In this document: one piece after another, positions 57,909-64,000 of the stretch
Position numbering within the stretch: position 1 is the first letter of the stretch
Layout of the letters: each line of letters opens with the position of its first letter
Assembly: GCF_037201815.1 (NCBI RefSeq)
Contig: NZ_CP147407.1
Location: forward strand, 3,852,723 to 3,916,722
From: Metabacillus sp. FJAT-52054
GTDB taxonomy: Bacteria; Bacillota; Bacilli; Bacillales; Bacillaceae
Direction of reading: 5' to 3'
DNA length: 64,000 bases
The notes under the pieces: model-generated
What the model was told of the DNA's origin: nothing
Seen by the model: the letters and a program-made list of their open reading frames with translations, nothing else
Databases searched by the model: none
Program-made: the position numbers and the translations under genes

Positions 57909-59198
57909 TTACGCCTTCTTGCCGAACCTCATTGTGAGCTGATCGACGATAATGGCAATGATGGTTCCTAAAATCAAGCCATTGTTGAAGATGGAAATTA
58001 ATACAGGAGGGAAGCCTTCAAATGCGGCAGGAGGAACATACATCGCTCCGGTTCCTGTCAGCAAAGCTATCCCTATTGTATAGAGCATTCGGTCTTTATC
58101 CGCTGTTTCATTCAGCTGTCTCAGCGCCATTCCAATCATCCCGGAGAAAACGACAAACTGTACGGCAAACCCCACAGGTGCAGGAAGGGCAGCAAACAAG
58201 TTTAATACGAGTGGAATCATGCTCAGAGCGATGACAAGCAGGTTGGCTATGATAAAAGGAAGCCGTGCGCCATTTCCTGTAGTCGTGATGAATCCAGCGG
58301 CTCCGGAGATCGGGACAGGCCCGACGGCTCCCGTAAGACCGCTGATTCCGTGGCTGATTCCGGCAAAAATACCTGCTCTTCTTCCGCGTCCATGCTCATC
58401 CTTTTCATCCTTGTTTAATGCTTTTACTGCCTGCTCGGCCACTTTAATGCTTGCGAGCATATTAGCGATGAGCAGCAGGGTGATAAAAAAGGCGGTGACA
58501 ATCATGCCTGCATTGAAAACCGGGGCACCGAATGGAAACAGGACGGGCAGGGAGAACCAATCCGTGGTCCCTTTAACCGGCTTGGCTAAGCCGAGCAAAG
58601 CAAAAACTCCCCATCCAGCGAGCAGGCCGATCAGGATGGAATATTGCTTGAAAAATTGCCGCTTCATCCGGCTTAGGAAAAAGGTAAAAAGCAGGATTGC
58701 CGCTGCGGCTGTGAATACAGCCGGATCCACCTTTGACCCTCTGTAGCCTACTCCCATGATTCCTTTTACAATGGATCCGCTCAGCTGGAAAACAAGGAGA
58801 AGAAGATATGTCCCTGTAACAAGCGGTGTAAAGAGCTTGGCCAATTTATCAATCAGTCCGAAAATGGCAAACAGCAGGAAGAAGCCGCCGCTCATCAGCA
58901 GGGCGCCCTGGAGGTTCTGAAGCGTATCTATGTAGCTTGCAAACAGTGTGCTGCTCAGTCCGGCGTAGATGGAATAAACTCCCCACCACAGCCCAGCCGG
59001 CCCTTCATTTATCGGCAGTTTATGTCCAAAAAGAACCTGCATTAAACCGGCAAGACCAAGAACAAATAAGGTGCTTTGAATGAGAATAGCCGTCTGGCTG
59101 CCATCGAGCTGATACAGCTGTCCGATTGCAATCGGAACGACGATTGTTGAAGCAATAATAAAGAACACCCATTGAAGGGCTGATAATAGCAATTTCAT
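57909..59198 (-). CDS. ywdJ: Purine/pyrimidine permease-like protein YwdJ (NCS2)
   Basis: 429 aa, 12-14 membrane segments. NCS2/xanthine-uracil permease family: GGFFLLFAIFGLIDKLAKLFTPLVTG, GISHGISGLTGAVGPVPISGAAGFITTTGNGARLPF and NNGLILGTIIAIIVDQL. Expected to import a nucleobase with H+ or Na+; substrate unknown. A terminator stands 20 bp upstream of the RBS, after ywdI. Confidence 0.9.
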   Translation of the reverse strand: MKLLLSALQWVFFIIASTIVVPIAIGQLYQLDGSQTAILIQSTLFVLGLAGLMQVLFGHKLPINEGPAGLWWGVYSIYAGLSSTLFASYIDTLQNLQGALLMSGGFFLLFAIFGLIDKLAKLFTPLVTGTYLLLLVFQLSGSIVKGIMGVGYRGSKVDPAVFTAAAAILLFTFFLSRMKRQFFKQYSILIGLLAGWGVFALLGLAKPVKGTTDWFSLPVLFPFGAPVFNAGMIVTAFFITLLLIANMLASIKVAEQAVKALNKDEKDEHGRGRRAGIFAGISHGISGLTGAVGPVPISGAAGFITTTGNGARLPFIIANLLVIALSMIPLVLNLFAALPAPVGFAVQFVVFSGMIGMALRQLNETADKDRMLYTIGIALLTGTGAMYVPPAAFEGFPPVLISIFNNGLILGTIIAIIVDQLTMRFGKKA

Positions 59199-59216
59199 AT
59201 CTTGGAATCCTCCATT

Positions 59217-59241
59217 AAAAAAAGCCGAAAAAACGGCTTAT
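59217..59241 (-). terminator. Terminator between ywdI and ywdJ
   Basis: Minus strand AAGCCG, six Ts, CGGCTT followed by further Ts. Sits directly between the ywdI stop and the ywdJ RBS. Confidence 0.75.
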
Positions 59242-59540
59242 TAAAAATCAAACAGCGATGAGCCATTGGCTCCTTCATCTTTGAAACGTTCACCGGTTCC
59301 AAGGGACTTCTGAGAGGCAGGCTTGGAAATTCCCATCATTTTCTGAAGTTCATACTCGCTGATTCCGCTCTCTGACTTAGGCTTTTCAGGATAGCGCACC
59401 GGTTCTTGATCCAGTACAACATCGCAAAGGCTTTTAATCACGAGAAGCTTTTCGCGGATGGCTTGATCCGAACCGGATATTCTTGCTTCCCGAAGCTCGG
59501 CTTCCATTTTATTCAGCAGCTGGTGTATCGAAATGTCCAT
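59241..59540 (-). CDS. ywdI: YwdI family protein
   Basis: 99 aa from the ATG at 59540 (MDISIHQLLNKMEAELREARIS), RBS AAGGAGGG. Helical N-terminus, a middle ESGISEYELQKMMGISKP motif, and a C-terminal SSLFDF. Function unknown. Gene order ywdI-ywdJ-ywdK as in B. subtilis. Confidence 0.85.
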   Translation of the reverse strand: MDISIHQLLNKMEAELREARISGSDQAIREKLLVIKSLCDVVLDQEPVRYPEKPKSESGISEYELQKMMGISKPASQKSLGTGERFKDEGANGSSLFDF

Positions 59541-60000
59541 ATCGACCCTCCTTCTCTTGAAGTACATTCCTTTATTTTACCACGGATGGGGTACGGATGC
59601 AGGTGAGAGGAAACAAAAGGAAAACCAGCCTCCGTTAGAAAGCTGGTTTAGAAATTAAATGAAGTAGCCGCTTTTGCCGTAACTCATTATAAGAAAGTTT
59701 TAAACCACCACTTCTCCAAGTGGGTGTTCGCAGAAACGCTAAATGACGTCCTCCCTGTCATATAGACGAAGGCTTGCCATTTTCGCTTCAATGTAAAACT
59801 CCCTATTACAGCTTAAAGGTTAAAACTTTATTATCATTACGAACAATGCAGCTAGTTACCATATAGTACATCATTCTTTTCATTAACACAAGCGGTTTGA
59901 TCCATCGGCCAACCATCATCAAAACAAATAGTCCAAAAGCACCAAAAGAGTATTCAGAGGTTTTAATTGTCCTCATTCGTGCTAAATGAATAGTGGACAA
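59541..60000. other. Gap with hairpins, no convincing gene
   Basis: A hairpin AACCAGC/GCTGGTT at about 59622-59648 followed by Ts on the minus strand looks like an orphan terminator. A second hairpin CACCACTT/AAGTGGGTG lies at 59706-59726. A minus-strand reading frame of 65 codons (59806-60003) encodes one hydrophobic segment but has no RBS. Possibly a decayed element. Confidence 0.4.
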
Positions 60001-60022
60001 CAAAACCAGGAGGCGACAAGAA

Positions 60023-60370
60023 ATGAAACCAGTAGTTAGAGAATATACAAATGATGAAACATTGAAAAATGATGTTTTGGAATTAAAAGCACAAGGTGTA
60101 AATCCGAAAGATTTATACGTACTTTCTCATGATGATGAGCGTACAAACCGTGTAGCAGGCAATGCTGATGCCAACACAATCGGAATTTCAGAAATGGGTC
60201 TTGGCACCGCAGTAGGCAACATGTTCAGCAAAAAAGGCGATGAGCTTCGCGCTAAACTCCAAGAAGTAGGCTTTTCTGAAGCAGAGGCTGAGGCTTATGA
60301 AGAAAAATTAGATCAAGGGAAAATCCTTCTGATTGTAACCGATCATGAGCGTGCAAAATCACTGGTATAA
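60023..60370 (+). CDS. YflT-type general stress protein, copy 1
   Basis: 115 aa from the ATG at 60023 (MKPVVREYTNDETLKNDVLELKAQG), RBS AGGAGG. Heat-induced stress protein YflT domain: VNPKDLYVLSHDDERTNRVA and LGTAVGNMFSKKGDELRAKLQEVGFSEAEAEAYEEKLDQGKILLIV. Its relatives in B. subtilis are sigma-B dependent; no clear sigma-B promoter was seen here. Function unknown. Confidence 0.85.
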   Translation: MKPVVREYTNDETLKNDVLELKAQGVNPKDLYVLSHDDERTNRVAGNADANTIGISEMGLGTAVGNMFSKKGDELRAKLQEVGFSEAEAEAYEEKLDQGKILLIVTDHERAKSLV

Positions 60371-60379
60371 ATGATGCAG

Positions 60380-60411
60380 AAAAGGCTGGCGCGATGCCAG
60401 CCTTTTTTTAT
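60380..60411 (+). terminator. Terminator of the YflT-type gene
   Basis: AAAGGCTGGC and GCCAGCCTTT with a 5-nt loop, T7. Confidence 0.88.
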
Positions 60412-60424
60412 GTCTTCCTCTTTT

Positions 60425-61093
60425 TCATATACACCAGTCAATTTCCCTCAACCCTTTTTCCCTTAAACATGCATTGGTTCTTGAAAATGGCCTGCTGCCG
60501 AAGAACCCTCGGTTTGCTGAAAATGGGCTCGGATGCGGAGATTCAATGACCGTATGCTTCGTAAGATCAATAAGTTCTTTTTTCGCCTGCGCATGTTTTC
60601 CCCAAAGGATAAAAACGACAGGCTCTTCTTTATTGTTTAAACTCCGGATAACTTCATCCGTAAACCGCTCCCATCCGAGACCTTTATGGGAGTTCGCTTC
60701 CCCTTTTCGAACTGATAATACCGTATTTAACAAAAGAACGCCTTCTTCGGCCCATTTGATGAGGGATCCGTGAGCAGGTTCGGGACAGCCAAGATCTTCC
60801 GCCAATTCTTTATAAATATTTTTCAGAGAGGGCGGTTTTCGGACACCTTCCTTTACCGAAAAGCTTAATCCATGCGCCTGTCCCGGTCCGTGATACGGAT
60901 CCTGGCCAAGGATGACGGCCCTTACACGGCTGAAAGGCGTTAAATGAAGGGCGTTAAAAAGCTCATATGGATCCGGATAAACCGTTCCATTTTCATACTC
61001 CTGCTTGAGCTTTTCCCTAAGTGAAAGATAGTATTCTGCTGAAAATTCATCTTCTAATTCATTCCACCAGTCATTCTCTATGAGCTGCTTCAT
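60425..61093 (-). CDS. ung: Uracil-DNA glycosylase
   Basis: 222 aa from the ATG at 61093 (MKQLIENDWWNELEDEFSAEYY). Family 1 UDG. Catalytic aspartate in VILGQDPYHGPGQAHGLSFSV, uracil-binding FILWGKHAQAK and the leucine/His loop ESPHPSPFSANRGFFG. Follows the glycosyltransferase gene by 17 bp; same pair (ywdF-ung) in B. subtilis. Confidence 0.97.
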   Translation of the reverse strand: MKQLIENDWWNELEDEFSAEYYLSLREKLKQEYENGTVYPDPYELFNALHLTPFSRVRAVILGQDPYHGPGQAHGLSFSVKEGVRKPPSLKNIYKELAEDLGCPEPAHGSLIKWAEEGVLLLNTVLSVRKGEANSHKGLGWERFTDEVIRSLNNKEEPVVFILWGKHAQAKKELIDLTKHTVIESPHPSPFSANRGFFGSRPFSRTNACLREKGLREIDWCI

Positions 61094-61110
61094 GTAATCA
61101 CCCCGACTTG

Positions 61111-61932
61111 CTATTTGGCTAATGAATTCTCCTGGGCGAGCCTGGAGACGATCGGCATACCATCCCAAATAATCTCGCTCGAGGATTCAAGACTTTTAAT
61201 TTCCGGTTCTTCAAGAAGAGTGGAAAAGTTCTTAACCTCGAGTTCTCCCAGATTGTGCTTGTCTGCAAAGATATTTAAAAATCCTTCTCTTACCGAGTCC
61301 AGCTGGGCCGATTGATTATCTCCCTCGCCATCAAAGGAATAAATGACTCCGGCAACAGGAACCCGTTTTACAACATGTTTCTTCATGACTCTGAGAATGA
61401 AATCCCAATCCCAATAGTTATGGACATCCAAATCAAAGTAGCCCACTTCCTCATGAAGCTTTCTTTTATACAGACTTCCGGACGGTACGTAAGTGGAGAA
61501 CCTCTTCATATTCTGCGGATCATACTGATAGGCGAACAGTCTCCTCTCCTGAGGGAATCGGATAAACCGCTGCCATTTAAAGCGGACGATTTCGGCGTCC
61601 GAATACACAAGGTCGGCCTTATCCAGCGAGCGCGACATTCTCTCCAGATGGGAAGGCATCAGCAAATCATCATCGTCGCACAGCATAATGGCGTCTCCTG
61701 TCGCCTGCCTCACGCCCAGATTTCTCGCTGTAACATGTCCTCCATTTTCCGTCAGATGCTGAATATGAATGGGAAGTTCAGGATACATTTCCTTCAGCCT
61801 GTCCACTCGTTCACCTGCATCGTTCACAATAATAATTTCGTGCGGCTTCAGAGTCTGCCGCAATAGGCATTCCATTAACTCGGCAAGCGCCCATAAACGG
61901 TTATAGGTGGTCACAACGACAGAAATTTTCAT
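61111..61932 (-). CDS. ywdF: Family 2 glycosyltransferase (YwdF-like)
   Basis: 273 aa. GT-A fold: N-terminal ISVVVTTYNRLWALAELMECLLRQTLKPHEIIIVNDAG, DxD-like CDDDDLLMPSHLERM, acceptor side YWDWDFILRVMK. Nucleotide-sugar-dependent; acceptor unknown. No membrane segment. RBS GTGAGGGA. Confidence 0.85.
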   Translation of the reverse strand: MKISVVVTTYNRLWALAELMECLLRQTLKPHEIIIVNDAGERVDRLKEMYPELPIHIQHLTENGGHVTARNLGVRQATGDAIMLCDDDDLLMPSHLERMSRSLDKADLVYSDAEIVRFKWQRFIRFPQERRLFAYQYDPQNMKRFSTYVPSGSLYKRKLHEEVGYFDLDVHNYWDWDFILRVMKKHVVKRVPVAGVIYSFDGEGDNQSAQLDSVREGFLNIFADKHNLGELEVKNFSTLLEEPEIKSLESSSEIIWDGMPIVSRLAQENSLAK

Positions 61933-62009
61933 TTAGCGATCCCTCACTTACGATTCTTATGTTTTTATTAAATCATATATTGCGCTTGATATCACCTTTC
62001 AGCCGGTTA

Positions 62010-62035
62010 GTTTTTGCAGCTGCTTAATCGGGTAA
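62010..62035 (+). promoter_or_regulatory. Sigma-B-like promoter of the second YflT-type gene
   Basis: GTTTTT (62010-62015), 14 bp, GGGTAA (62030-62035); consensus GTTTAA-N12-15-GGGTAT. The start codon lies 37 bp downstream. Confidence 0.65.
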
Positions 62036-62071
62036 AGGTTGATATTACAAAGTCTTGGGGAGGAAATAAGC

Positions 62072-62395
62072 ATGAAATTATTTGTTGTGGAAAACGGTGT
62101 TCAGGCCATTGAGAAAGTGAAGAACCTGGAAGAACAAGGCATCAGCAAAAATTCCATTTTTTTATTCGCTCAGGATGAAGATCGGTCAAAGCACCTGACA
62201 GAAAACACAAATACGAGCAAAATGAATACACTCGATAAGGGCTTATTCAATACAATGGCGAATGCATTCCGATCAAGAACAGAGGAATTGACCTCTAAAA
62301 TGGCTGCTCTCGGAGTGAGCCAAAATGAAGCTATAAAATTTGAGGAAGAGCTTGCAAACGGACGAATTGTGATCCTTGCGAAGGAAAAGGACTAA
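62072..62395 (+). CDS. YflT-type general stress protein, copy 2
   Basis: 107 aa from the ATG at 62072 (MKLFVVENGVQAIEKVKNLEEQG), RBS GGGGAGGA. Same domain as copy 1 at 60023: ISKNSIFLFAQDEDRSKHL and NAFRSRTEELTSKMAALGVSQNEAIKFEEELANGRIVILA. Sequence similarity is clear but moderate. A sigma-B-like promoter is present. Confidence 0.85.
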   Translation: MKLFVVENGVQAIEKVKNLEEQGISKNSIFLFAQDEDRSKHLTENTNTSKMNTLDKGLFNTMANAFRSRTEELTSKMAALGVSQNEAIKFEEELANGRIVILAKEKD

Positions 62396-62412
62396 TTTAT
62401 TTTGCATACAAA

Positions 62413-62444
62413 AGAAGACTAACCCTTTACCGGGTTAGTCTTCC
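62413..62444. terminator. Hairpin after the YflT-type gene
   Basis: GAAGACTAACCC and GGGTTAGTCTTC form a 12-bp stem with a short loop; T-run weak on both strands. Confidence 0.65.
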
Positions 62445-62476
62445 AATTAGAATTCCTGCTATGCAAAATCCTTCTA

Positions 62477-62746
62477 TTAATGATTGTGAGCTCTTCTTGA
62501 ACCGCCCATCTTTCTCATAACGAGCTGTACGATGAATACAACGATGGCTGCACCAATAATGGCAGGAATGATTGCAAATCCTGCAATATCAGGACCCCAT
62601 GTTCCAAATAGACCGTGACCTAACCAAGCGCCTGCAAAACCAGCGATAATTGAACCGATAATTCCTCCAGGCATAGAGCCTTTCACTAGAAGGTCTCCGA
62701 TCCACCCGATTACTAATGCTACAATGATTGATACGATAAAGTTCAT
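62477..62746 (-). CDS. GlsB/YeaQ/YmgE stress membrane protein, copy 1
   Basis: 89 aa, three hydrophobic segments. Family signature GWIGDLLVKGSMPGGIIGSIIAGFAGAWLGHGLFG and C-terminal IIPAIIGAAIVVFIVQLVMRK, then a basic tail. Envelope stress-associated family of unknown function. RBS AAAGGAG. Upstream on the minus strand GTTTTA-N14-AGGAAT resembles a sigma-B promoter. Paralogue at 63111. Confidence 0.9.
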   Translation of the reverse strand: MNFIVSIIVALVIGWIGDLLVKGSMPGGIIGSIIAGFAGAWLGHGLFGTWGPDIAGFAIIPAIIGAAIVVFIVQLVMRKMGGSRRAHNH

Positions 62747-63055
62747 AAGATTGACACTCCTTTAGGTTTTATTACTCTATAGATTCCTCATAAATACTAC
62801 TTTAAAACCTATTAAACCTTGAATTTCGCATAAATGGTTCTAAATACCTCATCCATATTCCTTATATTACCTTTCCGTAGTTTGAAAGATTCAAAAAAAA
62901 GGACTTGAATAATCAAGCTATTAATAAGAAGAACAATTGCGAAGTCCGCTTTTTTTCATACCGGGGAAGAGTTTATAGAAAAGGATGATGTAACTGGGGG
63001 TCTACGACTCACTAAATTCACTTCCTTTTTAGAAACGCTCCATCATTAAATTCAT
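62747..63055. other. Gap between the GlsB-type genes
   Basis: Holds a large-loop hairpin with GGACTT (about 62911-62916) and AAGTCC flanked by an A-run and a T-run, terminator-like in both directions but without a gene ending at it. Otherwise A/T-rich with nothing recognised. Confidence 0.4.
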
Positions 63056-63110
63056 AAAAAAAGACCAACCCTCTGACGGATTAGTCTATCAGCTTGCATA
63101 TTCAGCTCGT

Positions 63111-63368
63111 TTACAATGGTCCTCTTCTGGTTGCTCTAATGATTAAACCAGTCAGGAATACAACAATCGCTGCTCCAATGATTGCCGGAATAATGTAAAA
63201 CCCTGCAATTTCCGGGCCCCACCTCCCCAGCAGAGCACTGCCGAGCCATGCGCCAGCAAAGCCGGCGATGATGGAACCGATGATGCCGCCGGGCATGGTG
63301 TTTTTAACAAGCAAGTCACCAATCCAGCCAATCACTAATGCCACTAATATAGAAACGATGAGGTTCAT
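63111..63368 (-). CDS. GlsB/YeaQ/YmgE stress membrane protein, copy 2
   Basis: 85 aa from the ATG at 63368 (MNLIVSILVALVIGWIGDLL), RBS GGAGGTG. Nearly the same as copy 1 through GGIIGSIIAGFAGAWLG and IIPAIIGAAIVVF; differs in the loop (SALLGRWGPEIAGFY) and tail (RATRRGPL). A tandem duplication. Confidence 0.9.
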   Translation of the reverse strand: MNLIVSILVALVIGWIGDLLVKNTMPGGIIGSIIAGFAGAWLGSALLGRWGPEIAGFYIIPAIIGAAIVVFLTGLIIRATRRGPL

Positions 63369-63466
63369 AATTTGTTCACACCTCCAGATTCTCTTACTCT
63401 TTATTCTTACTCCGTATAATCCTTGTTCATTCGGTTTATATAATAAACAGGCTATACTGCCCATAT

Positions 63467-63507
63467 AAAAAAGAGCCGCTCCTGCAGCAGAAGCGGCTCT
63501 TTTTTTA
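63467..63507 (-). terminator. Terminator of the beta-galactosidase gene
   Basis: AAGAGCCGCT and AGCGGCTCTT around a CCTGCAGCAGA-type loop, with A- and T-runs. Confidence 0.88.
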
Positions 63508-64000
63508 TTCTTTTTTTAGCAATATAGACGCAAGCGGTGCCAATTTTAACGCGCCTTTTATTTTTTGATTCGTTGCACAATCGATATAATTTCCTTCAGG
63601 AAGGGCGATTTCCGCCGGACGATCAACGGAGTGGTTCATGGCACTCAGGAATTTTTCGCGGCGAACCACTTCCACTCCATTTTGCGTTTCGATTATTTCT
63701 GCTCCAGCCTCTTGGAAAATTTCTTTGTAAAGGGCTGTCAGCATGGTTTCTTCAAGGGCGGTACCGATATAATAAACCGTTCCTTTTCCGTACTTGTTTT
63801 TCGTCACAGCAGCTGTACCTTTATAGAAGCAATCATCATATTCAGCCAGCACTTCTGCTGTCACCGGATCAATCAGGTCACACCATACCGTCGCAGCGGA
63901 CTCTAATCCGCTAAGACTTCCTTTTACCCCATTCACCTTATTTTGCTGGCCTGTTTGCAGGGATTCATATTCGTTAATCGTAATCCCGGTCATTTCCGTC
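63505..64000 (-). CDS. Probable GH42 beta-galactosidase, C-terminal part
   Basis: The reading frame is open to the right window edge; the internal ATG at 63993 is not the start. Visible residues ITINEYESLQTGQQNKV, WCDLIDPVTAEVLAEYDDCFYKGTAAVTKNKYGKGTVYYIGT and the C-terminal beta-domain (MNHSVDRPAEIALPEG...LKLAPLASILLKKE) resemble the trimerisation and C-terminal domains of glycoside hydrolase family 42. The catalytic barrel is outside the window, so the assignment rests on the C-terminal third only. Confidence 0.7.
   Translation of the reverse strand, partial: TEMTGITINEYESLQTGQQNKVNGVKGSLSGLESAATVWCDLIDPVTAEVLAEYDDCFYKGTAAVTKNKYGKGTVYYIGTALEETMLTALYKEIFQEAGAEIIETQNGVEVVRREKFLSAMNHSVDRPAEIALPEGNYIDCATNQKIKGALKLAPLASILLKKE

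Noticed and set aside
59199..59300. Purine riboswitch before ywdJ
   Set aside because: The space between ywdI and ywdJ is only 42 bp and filled by a simple hairpin; no aptamer core is present.
59806..60003. 65-aa hydrophobic protein on the minus strand
   Set aside because: No RBS at any ATG and no recognisable family; mentioned only as part of a possibly decayed gap.

Overview
This 64-kb window is chromosomal DNA of an endospore-forming member of the Bacillaceae. The gene order follows the B. subtilis glyA-to-ywdF arm almost gene for gene, and spoIIR, spo0F, racA, rsfA, pbpG, gerQ and a decayed cwlJ are all present. It is not the B. subtilis group itself: a fused isobutyryl-CoA mutase (icmF) and an acyl-CoA oxidation cluster sit beside rpoE, and the intergenic repeat families are distinctive. 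No rRNA, tRNA, prophage, transposase or CRISPR array was found.

Layout. 1-9907: glyA (cut by the left edge), an inserted SDR/SnoaL/TetR cassette with a GH1 remnant, then ywlG, rpiB, ywlE, mntP, tsaC/ywlC, ywlB, spoIIR, a Nudix gene and prmC. 9910-14855: prfA, a small membrane protein, a VOC protein, racA, an AIM24 protein and tdk. 15064-24628: rpmE, rho, glpX, murA2, tal, fbaA, spo0F, ywjG and pyrG. 24880-36497: rpoE, then icmF, a TetR regulator, two acyl-CoA dehydrogenases, hydroxyacyl-CoA dehydrogenase, thiolase and fadF. 36703-45796: cls, uvsE, argS, ywiB, speB, speE and pbpG. 45832-55255: ywhD, ywhC, ywhB, nat, ywgA, ywfO, a DUF1450 protein, rsfA, lipL, pta and hemQ. 55291-64000: an unknown gene, cwlJ pseudogene, gerQ, ywdK, ywdJ, ywdI, two YflT-type stress proteins, ung, a glycosyltransferase, two GlsB/YeaQ membrane proteins and the 3' end of a likely GH42 beta-galactosidase.

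How the genes work together. Most are core functions: translation (prfA, prmC, tsaC, rpmE, argS), transcription (rho, rpoE), nucleotide metabolism (tdk, pyrG), central carbon (rpiB, tal, fbaA, glpX, pta), envelope (murA2, cls, pbpG), polyamines (speE, speB), heme (hemQ) and lipoylation (lipL). The fadF-to-icmF block looks like one regulated unit for acyl-CoA and branched-chain acyl-CoA oxidation, with FadR-like, TetR-like and cre-like sites in its upstream gaps. Readable regulatory signals include sigma-F promoters at spoIIR and rsfA, a sigma-G promoter at pbpG, a reiterative-transcription attenuator at pyrG, a cre site at about -55 of pta and a PurR-like box at glyA.

The most unusual structure is a family of 127-bp elements with 12-13-bp terminal inverted repeats. 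Eight copies, all exactly 127 bp, lie as four tandem dimers with a 1-bp spacer, each in a gap between convergent genes. A related second type (124-127 bp) occurs at three loci. The second notable observation is cwlJ, broken by several lesions and missing its predicted catalytic region, directly upstream of an intact gerQ.
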